Positions 1 to 11,000 of a DNA stretch of 64,000 nucleotides are shown piece by piece; positions within the stretch are counted from its first letter, which is position 1, and every line of letters starts with the position of its first letter. The translations under genes and the position numbers were made by a program. The notes beneath the pieces were generated by a model. The model was not told the DNA's origin and did no database searches. It was given only the letters and a program-made list of their open reading frames with translations. The stretch comes from Nostoc sp. PCC 7107 (lineage in GTDB: Bacteria; Cyanobacteriota; Cyanobacteriia; Cyanobacteriales; Nostocaceae): positions 455,501 to 519,500 of the forward strand of contig NC_019676.1 in NCBI RefSeq assembly GCF_000316625.1. Direction: 5' to 3'.

Positions 1-534
1 GCTTTCAAATACTGAGTTAGCCGCCCCAAAAGCTCGCTTTTCTGGTGGTACTAAATAAACAACTGTGCCATCTAGTTTAATTAATGTATGATAACTGGCT
101 TGGACACTTTCATCTTCATGAGGTGTCTGAAAAAAATTAATTGCACTATCGGCAGAATAACCAGTTTCATGTATGACAATAATTGGTTGATTGGTGAGTT
201 TTACACCATTAACATCTTGAGTATAGCGATCGCCATAATTACTTGGATCTACCGCAGCGATTTGATATCTGGGTTGATATTGAGCAAAAGCCTCTGTAGT
301 TCTATATCTGCCAACATTTTGTCTGGTAGTAACTGAAGATTTAGTAGGTTGATTTTTAGAGGATTGCAATTGTGTTTGGGGATATTCACTCCAATTGGTA
401 GTAATCTCTTGATTTGATGACGTGATGGGATGCGTTTTTAATTGGTTAATTTTGCCAATCAAGAGTGCCACACTCAAAGCGGTGAACATTAAAGAAATTA
501 ATAGCACCCTGGTTGCCCAGTCTCTAAAACTCAT
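1..534 (-). CDS. N-acetylmuramoyl-L-alanine amidase, N-terminal part (runs off window)
   Basis: The minus-strand frame from the ATG at 534 is open to base 1 (178 codons), so the 3' end lies outside. Residues about 5-25 are a hydrophobic anchor or signal segment (VLLISLMFTALSVALLIG). A Ser/Thr/Gln-rich linker follows, then a domain start with PIIVIHETGYSADSAINFF and ASYHTLIKLDGTVVYLVPP. This pattern, with an early HET and a later SYH, matches the amidase_2/PGRP zinc amidase family that cuts the bond between muramic acid and the stem peptide. Role inferred: extracytoplasmic cell-wall turnover. The distal zinc ligands cannot be checked here. It is divergent from the phytase/GDPD gene. Confidence 0.85.
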   Translation of the reverse strand, partial: MSFRDWATRVLLISLMFTALSVALLIGKINQLKTHPITSSNQEITTNWSEYPQTQLQSSKNQPTKSSVTTRQNVGRYRTTEAFAQYQPRYQIAAVDPSNYGDRYTQDVNGVKLTNQPIIVIHETGYSADSAINFFQTPHEDESVQASYHTLIKLDGTVVYLVPPEKRAFGAANSVFES

Positions 535-604
535 GTTTGCAGATTTCAGAATACAGCTAAAAATAATCTTAATCGAAACGAGAGTTTAACTCCTGCCTTC
601 TTTA

Positions 605-634
605 ATTAACCTTTTGCTAGACATTTCTTAACCT
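605..634 (+). promoter_or_regulatory. probable Pho box (8-bp repeats at 11-bp spacing)
   Basis: ATTAACCT at 605-612 and CTTAACCT at 627-634 start exactly 22 bp apart. That is two steps of the 11-bp period of cyanobacterial Pho boxes, which are PyTTAAPyPy(T/A) octamers separated by 3 bp. The middle octamer at 616-623 (GCTAGACA) is a poor match. The site lies between the divergent amidase and phytase/GDPD genes. Control of the latter by the phosphate regulator (SphR/PhoB) is inferred from the gene's function. Confidence 0.55.
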
Positions 635-733
635 AGCTGGGATAGCGTGAAGCACTGAATCCAACATTAATTTAATTGCGATCGCCTAAGCTGTAAAGTG
701 CATCTTTGCAGTTTATATTGTCTTGCCAAATTT

Positions 734-768
734 GCGTAGACGCGAAGCGGCTTGCCAGGGGCATCGCC
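734..768 (+). repeat. short dispersed cyanobacterial repeat in leader of the phytase/GDPD gene
   Basis: GCGTAGACGCGAAGCGGC and the bases up to 768 belong to the class of short, GC-rich dispersed repeats common in Nostocales. Related sequence occurs at 15703-15732 and about 41125-41160. Here it lies between the putative Pho box and the first ATG. It keeps the reading frame open upstream of residue 1, so automatic callers may extend the protein through it. Confidence 0.5.
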
Positions 769-801
769 TTCTCCTATCCTGATTTATCCATACCCAAAAA
801 T

Positions 802-3800
802 ATGCAAGCTGGTACAACTATCACCAACGTCGGATTTTTAGGACAGCAAATTTTTGCGACGGGCTTTATTCCCTCTGGTGTAGCGGGAATCGTCAATGGT
901 ACACCTACTCAAGTGGGTGGTTTGTCTGGTCTTGCTTATGATGCTGCTAATAACCGTTATTATGCCATCTCGGACGATCGCTCTCAAATCGGCCCCGCCC
1001 GCTTTTATACTTTCACTGGGAATCCTGCTAATAATAATGTGACGTTTACAAATGTCACTCCTCTACGAGATAGCAATGGAAACTTGTTTGCGGCGTTGAG
1101 TTTAGACCCAGAAGATATTGTCTTAACTAACAACGGTACAGTTTTCATTTCTTCCGAAGGAGAAGTAAATCCTGGTGCTGGTCGGGTGACAAATCCCTTT
1201 GTGAGAGAGTTTTCTCTCAGCACAGGCCAAGAAGTGCGTTCTTTGACTATCCCGACAAAATTCTTACCAGTAATCACAGCAGGTAATACTCAAACCTCTG
1301 GTGTGCGGAATAACTTAGCTTTAGAAAGTCTTACCATCACCCCAGACCAAACAACTTTATTCACCGCCACAGAAAACGCCTTATTCCAAGATGGGGCAGT
1401 GGCTTCTGTTACATCTGGTACACCTTCGCGGATTCTGCAATACAACTTAGCTACCGGACAGCCAGAAAGAGAATATCTGTATGTAACTGACCCAGTAGCA
1501 GAAACACCTGTACCGGAAACTGCATTTAGCACTAACGGCTTAGTAGATTTACTGGCTATTGATAATCGCGGGACAATACTAGCTGTAGAACGTTCGTTTT
1601 CTACAGGAATTTCTGGTACAGGTAATACAATCAAAATTTACGAAATCTCTCTCCAAGGTGCAACTGATATCAGCAGTATTGACTCACTCAATAGTTTAAC
1701 TGCGGAACAATTAGCTGCAATTCAACCAGCCCAAAAACGCTTGGTTTTAAATTTGAATGATTTGGATTTACCAACAGGGTTAGATAACGTTGAAGGGATA
1801 GAATTTGGCCCTACTTTACCAGATGGTCGCCAATCAATTGTTTTAGTTAGTGACAACAACTTCAGCCCTACCCAATTCACCCAAATTCTCACCTTGGGTG
1901 CAGATTTAATTCCCACTGTTACGCCGACTGTTGAAACCAGCCCTGCTTTATTGGATGATGATATCCAAAATGCCGATGCAGATGACCCAGCAATTTATGT
2001 CAACGCCACCAATTCCGCCGACAGCTTAGTATTAACCTCAGTGAAAAATGGTGGGTTGCGGGTTTACAACTTATCTGGGGAATTGTTGCAAACCTTTAAT
2101 CCTGGCGATATCCGTTACAACAACATTGATTTGCAATATGGCTTTCAATTGGGGAATCAAACCATTGATATTGCTGTAGCCAGCGATCGCGAAAATGATC
2201 AACTAGCAATCTTCAAAATTAATCCTAACCCCACAACTCCCGGTGCATATTTAGAAGACATTACCGACAGCAGCATCAGTACTATCTTTCAAGCAGCACC
2301 CTTTGAACCGCCTTATTCATCCGACGAACGCAGTGCTTACGGTTTGGCGCTATACCGCAGCCCCCAAACTAATGATTACTATGCCTTTGTCAGCCGTCGA
2401 GAAACTGGAGATGTCGCCCAGCTAAGATTAATTGACAGAGGTAACGGTCAAATTGGTGCTGAACTAGTGCGGGAATTTACTATTCCTACCACAGAAGGGC
2501 GATCGCCTCAAACCGAAGGGATGGTAGTTGACCAAGAAACAGGCTATCTCTACATCGGTCAAGAAGATGTCGGTATTTGGAAATTTGACGCAGAACCTTT
2601 TGGAAGCAATACAGGTACACTGATTGATCGCGTCCGTGATTTGGGTGGTACCAATCTCACCAACGATGTCGAAGGATTAACTATCTACTATGGTAGCGAT
2701 GGTCAAGGCTATCTGTTAGCTTCCAGCCAAGGCGATAACACCTTTGTGGCTTACAACCGTGCAGGTAATAACGAATATATCGGTAGTTTTGCTGTCGGGA
2801 ATAACGGATCAATTGATAGCGTACAAGAATCTGATGGCGCAGATGTGATCAATGTGCCTTTAGGTGCTAACTTCCTATCAGGCGTATTCATTACTCAAGA
2901 CGGTTCTAATGATCCCGCCGTACTGGTAGAAGATGATGGCGAAATCGAAAACATCAGCAGTAACTTTAAATTTGTCCCTTGGGAAAACATCGCCAACGCC
3001 TTTCCAGAAGCTTTAACCATCGACACCACAGGTTACAATCCTCGCAACCCCGATACTTCCCAGTTTGTCCCCAGAGTCACCCTCAAAGGTTTTGCTTCCC
3101 TTCCTGCTGATACCTTTGCTGAGGGGCCAAGGTCTGGTAGTGCAATTACCGGGAATACCAACGGACGGAATGTCCCCTTCGCCGCCCAACCAGTACAAGG
3201 GTTTAGTGGTGTGCAAGTGGCGGATGATAATTCCTTCTACTTTTTATCTGACAATGGTTTTGGCAGTCAAAATAACAGCGCAGACTACCTATTGCGGATT
3301 TATCGGGTTGATCCGAGTTTCCGGGGTGCAGAACCGGGTGGGAATGGTAGCGTCAATATTTTGAACTTTATTCAGCTATCTGACCCTGATAATAAAGTAC
3401 CTTTCCAGATTGTGAATGAAAACACCAGCGATCGCCTGCTCACTGGTGCAGATTTTGATGTTGAATCTTTTGTGATTGCGGAAGATGGAACTTTCTGGAT
3501 TGGGGATGAGTTTGGCCCTTACTTACTGCACTTTGATGCAACCGGTAAACTGTTAGATGCACCCATTCCCACACCCAACATTACCAATCTCAATACTTTA
3601 AACGGTCAAGCACCGATTGTGATTGGACACCGAGGCGCAAGCGGAGAACTACCAGAACACACCCTTGGTTCTTATATGCTGGCGATTCAACAGGGTGCAG
3701 ATTTCATCGAACCGGATGTTGTGGTGACAAAAGATGGTGTATTGATTGCCCGTCACGAACCGAATATTATTAACACCACCAACGTTTTAGATCATCCCGA

Positions 3801-6800
3801 ATTTGCCGATCGCCGCAGAACAAAAGTTATTGACGGTATCGCTGAGGATGGTTTCTTTGTCGAAGACTTTACCCTAGCAGAAATCAAAACTCTCCGCGCG
3901 AGAATCCAACCGAGTTTCCGCACTCAAGCCTTTAACGATTTGTATGAAATTCCTACCTTGCAAGAAATCATCGATTTAGTCAAGCAGGTAGAAAGAGAAA
4001 CTGGTAAACAAATCGGCATTTATCCTGAAACCAAACATCCTACTTACTTTGCATCAGTTGGGACTCGTTTGGATGGCACACCCATCAATCAAGATATCAG
4101 TCAAAAATTAGTTGACTTGTTGGTTGCTAATGATTTTACTAACCCTGAGCGAGTATTTATTCAATCTTTTGAGGTCGGTAATCTCCGTCAACTCAATGAT
4201 GTGATTTTACCTGCGGCTGGAATTGATTTACCGTTAATCCAGTTGTTAGATGCCCGTGATGTGAGAGTTGATGGTTCGCTGATTGAGTATCAACCTTTTG
4301 ACTTTGAAGTTAGTGGCGATACTCGCACATACGCAGATTTGAGAACACCCGAAGGTTTGCGAGAAATTGCCACCTACGCCGAAGGAATCGGCCCTTGGAA
4401 GCGGATGATTGTATCTGTTCGCGGTGTGGATGCAAACGGCGATGGAATGGCTGATGATGTCAACGGTGATGGATTAGTTAACGACGCAGATACAACCTTA
4501 ACTGCACCAACTTCTTTGGTGAGTGATGCCCATGATGCAGGCTTGTTAGTACATTCATACACATTCCGCAACGAAGGACGTTATCTCGCATCAGATTATA
4601 ACGGTGATCCTCAAGCGGAGTTTCGCCAGTTTATTCAATTGGGTGTAGATGGTTACTTTACTGATTTCCCTGGGACTGGTGATTTGGTGCGTGACCAATT
4701 AACCGGGCAGTTTGTTAGGTCTCCCCAAAACCCCGATGTCCGCAACCTGCGCGAGTTTAATACCTTAAGTGGTGATGCACCATTAGTTATTGGACACCGT
4801 GGCGCGAGTGGTTTGCGTCCTGAACATACCTTAGAAGCATACGCACTAGCGATCGCTCAAGGTGCAGATTTCATCGAACCTGACTTAGTAGCTACCAAAG
4901 ACGGACGTTTAATCGCCCGTCACGAAAATGCTTTGGCAATTCTCAACAATGATGGTTCAGTTAATCTGACTGACACCAGCACTGATGTTTACCTGCGTCC
5001 TGAGTTTGCTAATCGGCTAACTACTAAAGTTATTGATGGTAGAACTATCAGAGGTTGGTTTACCGAAGATTTCACCCTGGCAGAAATCAGAACACTGAAT
5101 GCGATCGAACGCTTACCGGGCTTGCGGGGAACTCGATTTAACAATGATGGCTTGAAAGTTCCTACCCTCGAAGAAATCATTGATTTAGTGCAGCAGGTCG
5201 AAGCCGAAACTGGGCGGAAAATCGGCATTTATCCCGAAACCAAACACCCCACTTACTTTGCTGTTGAAGGTAGACGCATCGACGGCACACCCATCAATAC
5301 CAGTCTGGGACAATTGCTGGTAGATGTCTTAGTTGCGGAAAACTTTACTGATTCCGACCGCGTATTTATTCAATCTTTTGAGGTGGGTAATCTGCGGGAA
5401 TTGAGACAAAATATTTTACCCGCAGCCGGAATCGATATCCCCTTAATTCAGTTAATTGGTGGCGCGACAGGTCAACCTTACGACTTCCAATTTAATGGTG
5501 ATACTCGCACTTATGGTGACTTAATTAGACCTACAGGACTCGCGGCGATCGCTACTTACGCAGTCGGGATTGGGCCAAACAAACGCTTGATTATCCCCGC
5601 TACAACAGTAGACCGTAACGGTGATGGTAGACCAGATGACCTCGATGGTGATGGTTCAATTACCGACGCTGATAGAGTCTTGGGTACTCCCACAACCTTA
5701 GTCGCAGATGCCCACGCCGCAGGTTTACAGGTACATCCTTACACCTTCCGCAATGAAAGTGTGTTTTTAGCATCTGATTACAACGGCGACCCACTGGCAG
5801 AATACAGACAATTCATTGAGTTGGGCGTGGATGCTTACTTTACCGATTTTCCCGGTGTCGGTGATTTAGTCCGCGACCAATTTGTTGGACAACCAGCCGT
5901 TGCTAACCTTGGTGGTTCGAGAGGTTTTGAAGGTTTAGCCATCAGTCCCGATAGACAAACTCTGTATCCATTATTAGAAGGGACTGTGGCTGGTGATCCA
6001 GCTGGTTCACTACGGATTTATCAATTTGATGTCGCCTCCCAGCAATATCAAGGTTTGGTTGGTTACTACCGTTTAGATAACCCCAATTATGCTATTGGGG
6101 ACTTCACCGTCATCAACGACCATGAGTATTTGGTAATTGAACGGGATAATAACCAAGGTAGCGCTGCCCAGTTCAAAAAAATCTTCAAAGTTGACTTCTC
6201 ACAACGGGATGCTAATGGTTTTGTTGAAAAACAAGAAATCGCAGATTTGCTGAATATTCAAGACCCCAACGACTTGAATCAAGACGGTAGCACAACATTT
6301 ACCTTCCCCTTTGTCACCATTGAAAATGTCTTGGTACTAGATGCAAACACCATCTTGGTTGCCAATGATAATAACTATCCCTTCTCTCAAGGCAGACCAG
6401 GAGATATCGACAACGACGAAATAATTGTTCTGGAGTTAGACAGACCGCTGAATTTGGCTACCAGTGTGGTTAGCATTACCAGCACTACACCTAATGCCGT
6501 AGAAGGTGATTCCACTCCTGGAACTTTCCGCATTTCGCGCGTCGGTAATACCAATACTGCCTTGACCTTTAATTACACTGTTGGCGGCACTGCTAACAGT
6601 AGTGATTACGACAGCCTCACCGGGACTGCAACCATCGCTGCTGGTAGAACCTACGTGGATATTGCCGTTACACCAATTGATGATAACTTGGTCGAAGGTA
6701 ATGAAACTGTGACTTTGACTTTGGTGGATGGTAATAATTACAACCTTGGTACAACCAACACAGCAGCCACCGTCACCATTACCGATCGCGATCGCCCCCT

Positions 6801-7809
6801 CACCCAAACTCCCAACAGTGATATCTTTACCATCAAAGGCAGTGGTGCTAAAACCAGACTGCAAGTAGACCTCACCAGACGCGGTTCCAATCGCACCAAC
6901 GAAATCGGTGTGTTTACTGTAGATGATGCTGCCGGACGAATCAACGGTATTGCCCCAGGTGAAGCAGGTTACACCGCTGCTGCTTTAGACAGGGCAAAAA
7001 CCATCTTCTCGGCGGTGAATCGTGGCTTGAATACTGCTGATGTTTCCCGATTACTAGAATTTGACTCAGGCGACCAGATCAGATTCTATGTAGTCAGCAA
7101 TGGTACTAGTGATGATGTCCGCGCTGGTAATATCTCCAGCAACAGCGTCATCTTTGCTAATCCCAACACCCAAAGAATCACCAACTTGGGGAACGATACA
7201 TTCTCTCTCGCTTGGGAATTTCAACCGGGAAATGGTCAGCCTTTCCAAGATTTGGTGGTAAATATCCAATCTACCGACACGGTTTTACCAATTGGTACAG
7301 CTTTGCAAGGTCAATCACAAGCCGAACTTATTGACTTACGTAACGTTACAGAATTAGTAACCGCTGATTTTGTAGTTAGCAAAGATGCAGCTTACAGAAA
7401 CTACGCCAGTTTCTACCGAGTCACCGATGTGAATGGTGGTATTGACCTCAACGGTGATGGTCAAGCAGATATCTTACCTGGACAAGCTGGTTATACTGAG
7501 GCTGCTGTCAGAAATCGTGTTCCAGGGATTGACCTCACAGCCAACACTGGTAGAACAACTTACGAAGCAACCTTCCAAGGAGGTTATATCTATGCACCAT
7601 TTATCATTGCTAATGGCACGCCAGAAGCGATTTTAGATAGTAACCCCAGAAATCCAGCGGTTTACTTCCCCTTCTTAGGTGCCAATGCTAGACAAACCGA
7701 CCAAATTGCTTTGTTAGGTAGTAATATCTTTGGCTTTGAAGATTTACCAAGAAGTGGCGATCGCGATTTCAACGATCTAATTGTTCGCGTTGATTTAAAC
7801 ATCGCCTAA
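802..7809 (+). CDS. Giant phytase-like / glycerophosphodiester phosphodiesterase protein with Calx-beta and DUF4114
   Basis: Numbered from ATG 802 (2335 aa). Residues 1-370 are an esterase-like phytase propeller ([16 protein letters not shown]). About 377-710 is a 3-phytase-type beta-propeller ([19 protein letters not shown]). About 757-920 begins a second phytase-like propeller. Two GDPD domains follow, with [11 protein letters not shown] (H943) and [11 protein letters not shown] (H1332), each with a FIEPD metal site and a calcium-loop-like DxNGDG segment. The propeller seems to resume at about 1705 ([14 protein letters not shown]). Calx-beta is at about 1885-1997, and DUF4114-like repeats end the protein. 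It probably releases phosphate from phytate and glycerophosphodiesters outside the cell. No signal peptide is seen, so type I-like export is possible. A TTG-started frame from 706 would run through a dispersed repeat, so ATG 802 is preferred. Confidence 0.88.
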   Translation: MQAGTTITNVGFLGQQIFATGFIPSGVAGIVNGTPTQVGGLSGLAYDAANNRYYAISDDRSQIGPARFYTFTGNPANNNVTFTNVTPLRDSNGNLFAALSLDPEDIVLTNNGTVFISSEGEVNPGAGRVTNPFVREFSLSTGQEVRSLTIPTKFLPVITAGNTQTSGVRNNLALESLTITPDQTTLFTATENALFQDGAVASVTSGTPSRILQYNLATGQPEREYLYVTDPVAETPVPETAFSTNGLVDLLAIDNRGTILAVERSFSTGISGTGNTIKIYEISLQGATDISSIDSLNSLTAEQLAAIQPAQKRLVLNLNDLDLPTGLDNVEGIEFGPTLPDGRQSIVLVSDNNFSPTQFTQILTLGADLIPTVTPTVETSPALLDDDIQNADADDPAIYVNATNSADSLVLTSVKNGGLRVYNLSGELLQTFNPGDIRYNNIDLQYGFQLGNQTIDIAVASDRENDQLAIFKINPNPTTPGAYLEDITDSSISTIFQAAPFEPPYSSDERSAYGLALYRSPQTNDYYAFVSRRETGDVAQLRLIDRGNGQIGAELVREFTIPTTEGRSPQTEGMVVDQETGYLYIGQEDVGIWKFDAEPFGSNTGTLIDRVRDLGGTNLTNDVEGLTIYYGSDGQGYLLASSQGDNTFVAYNRAGNNEYIGSFAVGNNGSIDSVQESDGADVINVPLGANFLSGVFITQDGSNDPAVLVEDDGEIENISSNFKFVPWENIANAFPEALTIDTTGYNPRNPDTSQFVPRVTLKGFASLPADTFAEGPRSGSAITGNTNGRNVPFAAQPVQGFSGVQVADDNSFYFLSDNGFGSQNNSADYLLRIYRVDPSFRGAEPGGNGSVNILNFIQLSDPDNKVPFQIVNENTSDRLLTGADFDVESFVIAEDGTFWIGDEFGPYLLHFDATGKLLDAPIPTPNITNLNTLNGQAPIVIGHRGASGELPEHTLGSYMLAIQQGADFIEPDVVVTKDGVLIARHEPNIINTTNVLDHPEFADRRRTKVIDGIAEDGFFVEDFTLAEIKTLRARIQPSFRTQAFNDLYEIPTLQEIIDLVKQVERETGKQIGIYPETKHPTYFASVGTRLDGTPINQDISQKLVDLLVANDFTNPERVFIQSFEVGNLRQLNDVILPAAGIDLPLIQLLDARDVRVDGSLIEYQPFDFEVSGDTRTYADLRTPEGLREIATYAEGIGPWKRMIVSVRGVDANGDGMADDVNGDGLVNDADTTLTAPTSLVSDAHDAGLLVHSYTFRNEGRYLASDYNGDPQAEFRQFIQLGVDGYFTDFPGTGDLVRDQLTGQFVRSPQNPDVRNLREFNTLSGDAPLVIGHRGASGLRPEHTLEAYALAIAQGADFIEPDLVATKDGRLIARHENALAILNNDGSVNLTDTSTDVYLRPEFANRLTTKVIDGRTIRGWFTEDFTLAEIRTLNAIERLPGLRGTRFNNDGLKVPTLEEIIDLVQQVEAETGRKIGIYPETKHPTYFAVEGRRIDGTPINTSLGQLLVDVLVAENFTDSDRVFIQSFEVGNLRELRQNILPAAGIDIPLIQLIGGATGQPYDFQFNGDTRTYGDLIRPTGLAAIATYAVGIGPNKRLIIPATTVDRNGDGRPDDLDGDGSITDADRVLGTPTTLVADAHAAGLQVHPYTFRNESVFLASDYNGDPLAEYRQFIELGVDAYFTDFPGVGDLVRDQFVGQPAVANLGGSRGFEGLAISPDRQTLYPLLEGTVAGDPAGSLRIYQFDVASQQYQGLVGYYRLDNPNYAIGDFTVINDHEYLVIERDNNQGSAAQFKKIFKVDFSQRDANGFVEKQEIADLLNIQDPNDLNQDGSTTFTFPFVTIENVLVLDANTILVANDNNYPFSQGRPGDIDNDEIIVLELDRPLNLATSVVSITSTTPNAVEGDSTPGTFRISRVGNTNTALTFNYTVGGTANSSDYDSLTGTATIAAGRTYVDIAVTPIDDNLVEGNETVTLTLVDGNNYNLGTTNTAATVTITDRDRPLTQTPNSDIFTIKGSGAKTRLQVDLTRRGSNRTNEIGVFTVDDAAGRINGIAPGEAGYTAAALDRAKTIFSAVNRGLNTADVSRLLEFDSGDQIRFYVVSNGTSDDVRAGNISSNSVIFANPNTQRITNLGNDTFSLAWEFQPGNGQPFQDLVVNIQSTDTVLPIGTALQGQSQAELIDLRNVTELVTADFVVSKDAAYRNYASFYRVTDVNGGIDLNGDGQADILPGQAGYTEAAVRNRVPGIDLTANTGRTTYEATFQGGYIYAPFIIANGTPEAILDSNPRNPAVYFPFLGANARQTDQIALLGSNIFGFEDLPRSGDRDFNDLIVRVDLNIA

Positions 7810-7860
7810 TTTTGTCAGTCAGCTAAAATAACCACGCTGGAAAAGAAATAAAAGATAGCC

Positions 7861-7897
7861 ATTAGCCCTACCTTTTTAAGTAGGGCTAATTTATTTT
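7861..7897 (+). terminator. Rho-independent terminator of the phytase/GDPD gene
   Basis: ATTAGCCCTAC (7861-7871) pairs perfectly with GTAGGGCTAAT (7880-7890) around a T-rich loop and is followed by TTATTTTG. It lies 52 bp after the stop codon. It may also act bidirectionally for the convergent kinase gene. Confidence 0.8.
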
Positions 7898-8087
7898 GAT
7901 AAATATTTTTGCGCCTATACACTGAACTTTCTCAAGTTTTTGTATAGTTATTATTTTATCTGCCTCTATCTACCAATAATTTACTTATGTCTCATAGCCG
8001 TCAGCCATAATCATAAAATTCTCAAAATTTTAGGGATTAAAGTTATTTAAAGCTTTACTCGATAAAGTATCTCGAAACGGGAGGATG

Positions 8088-11000
8088 TTAATCGGCTTTA
8101 ATGGGTAAGGTAACGATGAATTCTGTTCCTTGACCTAATACAGAATTGAGGTGAATTGAACCACCATGTTTCTCAGTGATAACTTGATGGCTAATTGATA
8201 AACCTAAACCTGTACCTTTCCCTACAGGTTTAGTAGTGAAAAAAGGATCGAATAGACGAGATTGGATCTGTTCTGGAATACCGATGCCGTTATCGGCGAT
8301 GATAATTTTTACTTGGTTTTGGTCGGTTTTCGTAGTACGAATTAGAATCTGATTTGGGTTGGCGGTGATTTCTGGTAAACTGCGATCCTGATTACTTTGT
8401 TCTAGGGCATCGATCGCATTTACAATCAAATTGATAAATACCTGGTTAATTTCTCTGGCGTAGCATTCTACTAACGGTAGCTCCCCATATTCCTTAATGA
8501 TGTTAATGGCCGGACGTTCAGGCTGTGCTTGCAGTCGATATTGCAACATGATTAAGGTGTTATCAATACCCTCATGCAGATTCACCGCTTTATATTCTGA
8601 TTCATCTAAACGAGAAAAGCTGCGTAAAGATAAAACCATTTGGCGAATGCGCTCAGAACCCATATTCATTGATTTGAGAATATTAGGTAAATCATCTTTT
8701 AAGAAGTTAAATTCTATATTGTCTATTTCTGCTTGCAGAGATTGTGGCGGATGGGGATAGTGAAATTGATAGGCATTTAATATCTGCAATAGGTCTTGTG
8801 TATATTGATGAATGTAATTGAGATTGCCATGTATAAAGGTAATTGGGTTGTTAATTTCGTGGGCAATGCCAGCTACCAATTGTCCCAACGCTGACATTTT
8901 TTCACTTTGCACCATTTGTGTTTGGGTACGATGTAATTCTTTTAAAGTTGTTTGCAGTTGCTCATTTTTTTTGTTTAATTCTTGGGTACGTTCTTTGACT
9001 CTATCTTCTAATTGAGCGTATAACCGCGCATTTTCCAAGGAGATAGCAGTTTGAGAAATTAATAAATGCAAAATTTCTCGGCGATCGCGCGTAAATGCTC
9101 CCACTGTCAGGTTATTTTCTAAATATAAAATGCCAATCAATTTACCTTGATTGAGAATTGGCGCACAAAGAAGACTCTTGGGTGAATATTGCAATATATA
9201 TGGATCAGCCGCTAGGGTTTTTTCGGTGGCTGCATTCTCAATTACAGCTAAGAAATGGGTATTTTTCACCTGATTTATCAGGCTAACGGGTACTGTTTGA
9301 TGATCTTCAAAGGGCAGCGATCGCAAAACAATGGTAGGTTGTCCTAGTTGGCAAAGTGCTTCAATGAACCAGGCATTGCCTTTTGGCATGAGCAATGCAC
9401 ATTTATCGGCTCCGGCATTTTTGAGTATGACATCAAGTAAAGTGGAGAGTAATTTCTCTAACTCAATTTCACTGGATAGCGATTGGGAAACTTGGAGAAT
9501 GCTGGACAAATCGAGGCTGTTTGAAATACTAGCTTGATTAAAACTGGAATTATCAAATGTCTCAAAAGATGTGGAAATAATCGTTTCTGTTGGGTTCAAA
9601 GATACTTGCTGTTTGTGCAGAATTGTCAGCATTAGTAGGGGATAGCGGCTTTCTAAATCGATTATTTTAGCTTTGGCTCCCCAACGTGCATAACAGTAAT
9701 ACGCATCAATCATGTAAATTTGAGCGATTTTTGGTTTGCCCCAAGCAAGATAAAATTTAGCCGCTAGTTCATTAGCTAAGGCTTCATCGTTGAGAATTTG
9801 ATTGTCTTTGGCAAGAGCAATGGCGCGATCATAATGTTCTATTGCTGCTAATTTTTTACCGCAAACTCGACACTTTTCTGCCTCCACTAAATGCCATTTA
9901 TGCAGATGATTCATTGGAGCAGATTGCGCCCATTGGTGCAGAGTTGTTTGATGGGTTTCTACCTCCATGAGAATTTTACTTTGCTCTGATTCTGGTTGTG
10001 TGGTAATGATTGCTAAGTGGGTAAGGGCAGTGTAGAAATGGAAAATAGGAATATGAATTAATCCAGATAATGCCATTAAATAGGGTTGAATTTGGGTAAT
10101 GTAGTCGAGAGCATTCCCATAATTGCCATAAGAGTAGGCAAGCAGCAGTTTGTAAATGTAAACAAAGGCAATTCCTGTGAGATCATTATCTTTTTGGTGC
10201 TTCGGTAGCATCACAGTTTCATCATAGACCTTACCAATTAAACGATCTGGTTGACTGACTGTTTCTCTCAATTGCTCAACTGTTTGCTGCATCATATCTA
10301 AATAAATATGCGCTGAATCTTGTTTCACTTGAGCCAAGACAGGACTGTAAGTAGGAAACTCCAGTACCAATGTGTCCAGATTTACACCCATGAACAGGGA
10401 AGTAAAGGCGTAAATTACTATGCTGTAGCCAGCATAGAGAAAATCACCAGTTTCCATACCAGTTCTATAGGCTTCTTTTAGAGTGGAAAAAATTGGCAAA
10501 GGTGGTTGTCGGCGATGTTGAATGAAACAGCTAAACAGGGTGAGAGTACAGCATTTTCGGCTTTGAGCATTCAACTTCTCTAGTAGCGAGAGTGCTAATT
10601 GACCAAATTCATAGCCTGTTTCAACCTCGCCCAAAAAGGAACACAGTACTACACCCTGAGTCACATATCCTACCGTCGAGGCAGGAGCATTACCAAACTG
10701 GATAGACAAGCGCACCATTGTTGCGCCTAGCAATGGTAGTAAACTCGGATTGCCCAAAAATACTGGTGCAAATAACATTCCTAACAGTTCCATTGCGGCT
10801 TGCGCTGTAGATTCACTCATCTGGGGTAAGTCAATTAGTTTGGCAATTTCTTTGCCATCTAGTTGCTGATTCACCTCTGCTAAGGCTTTTTGAAGATGAA
10901 GTTCGTCTAGTTCTGTCGGGAATTCTACGCCCAACTGCCCTAGAGCCTCTCTACCGACTGCGATCGCCGCTAACATTTGGCTTCTAGATGTTTGGGCGGC

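Noticed and set aside
706-801. N-terminal extension of the phytase/GDPD protein from TTG 706
   Set aside because: The extension is translated from a dispersed DNA repeat and resembles no domain or signal peptide.
3065-3364. Overlapping open frames in alternate frames of the giant phytase/GDPD gene
   Set aside because: These and similar frames inside gyrA, gyrB and the kinase gene are by-products of codon bias in long real genes.
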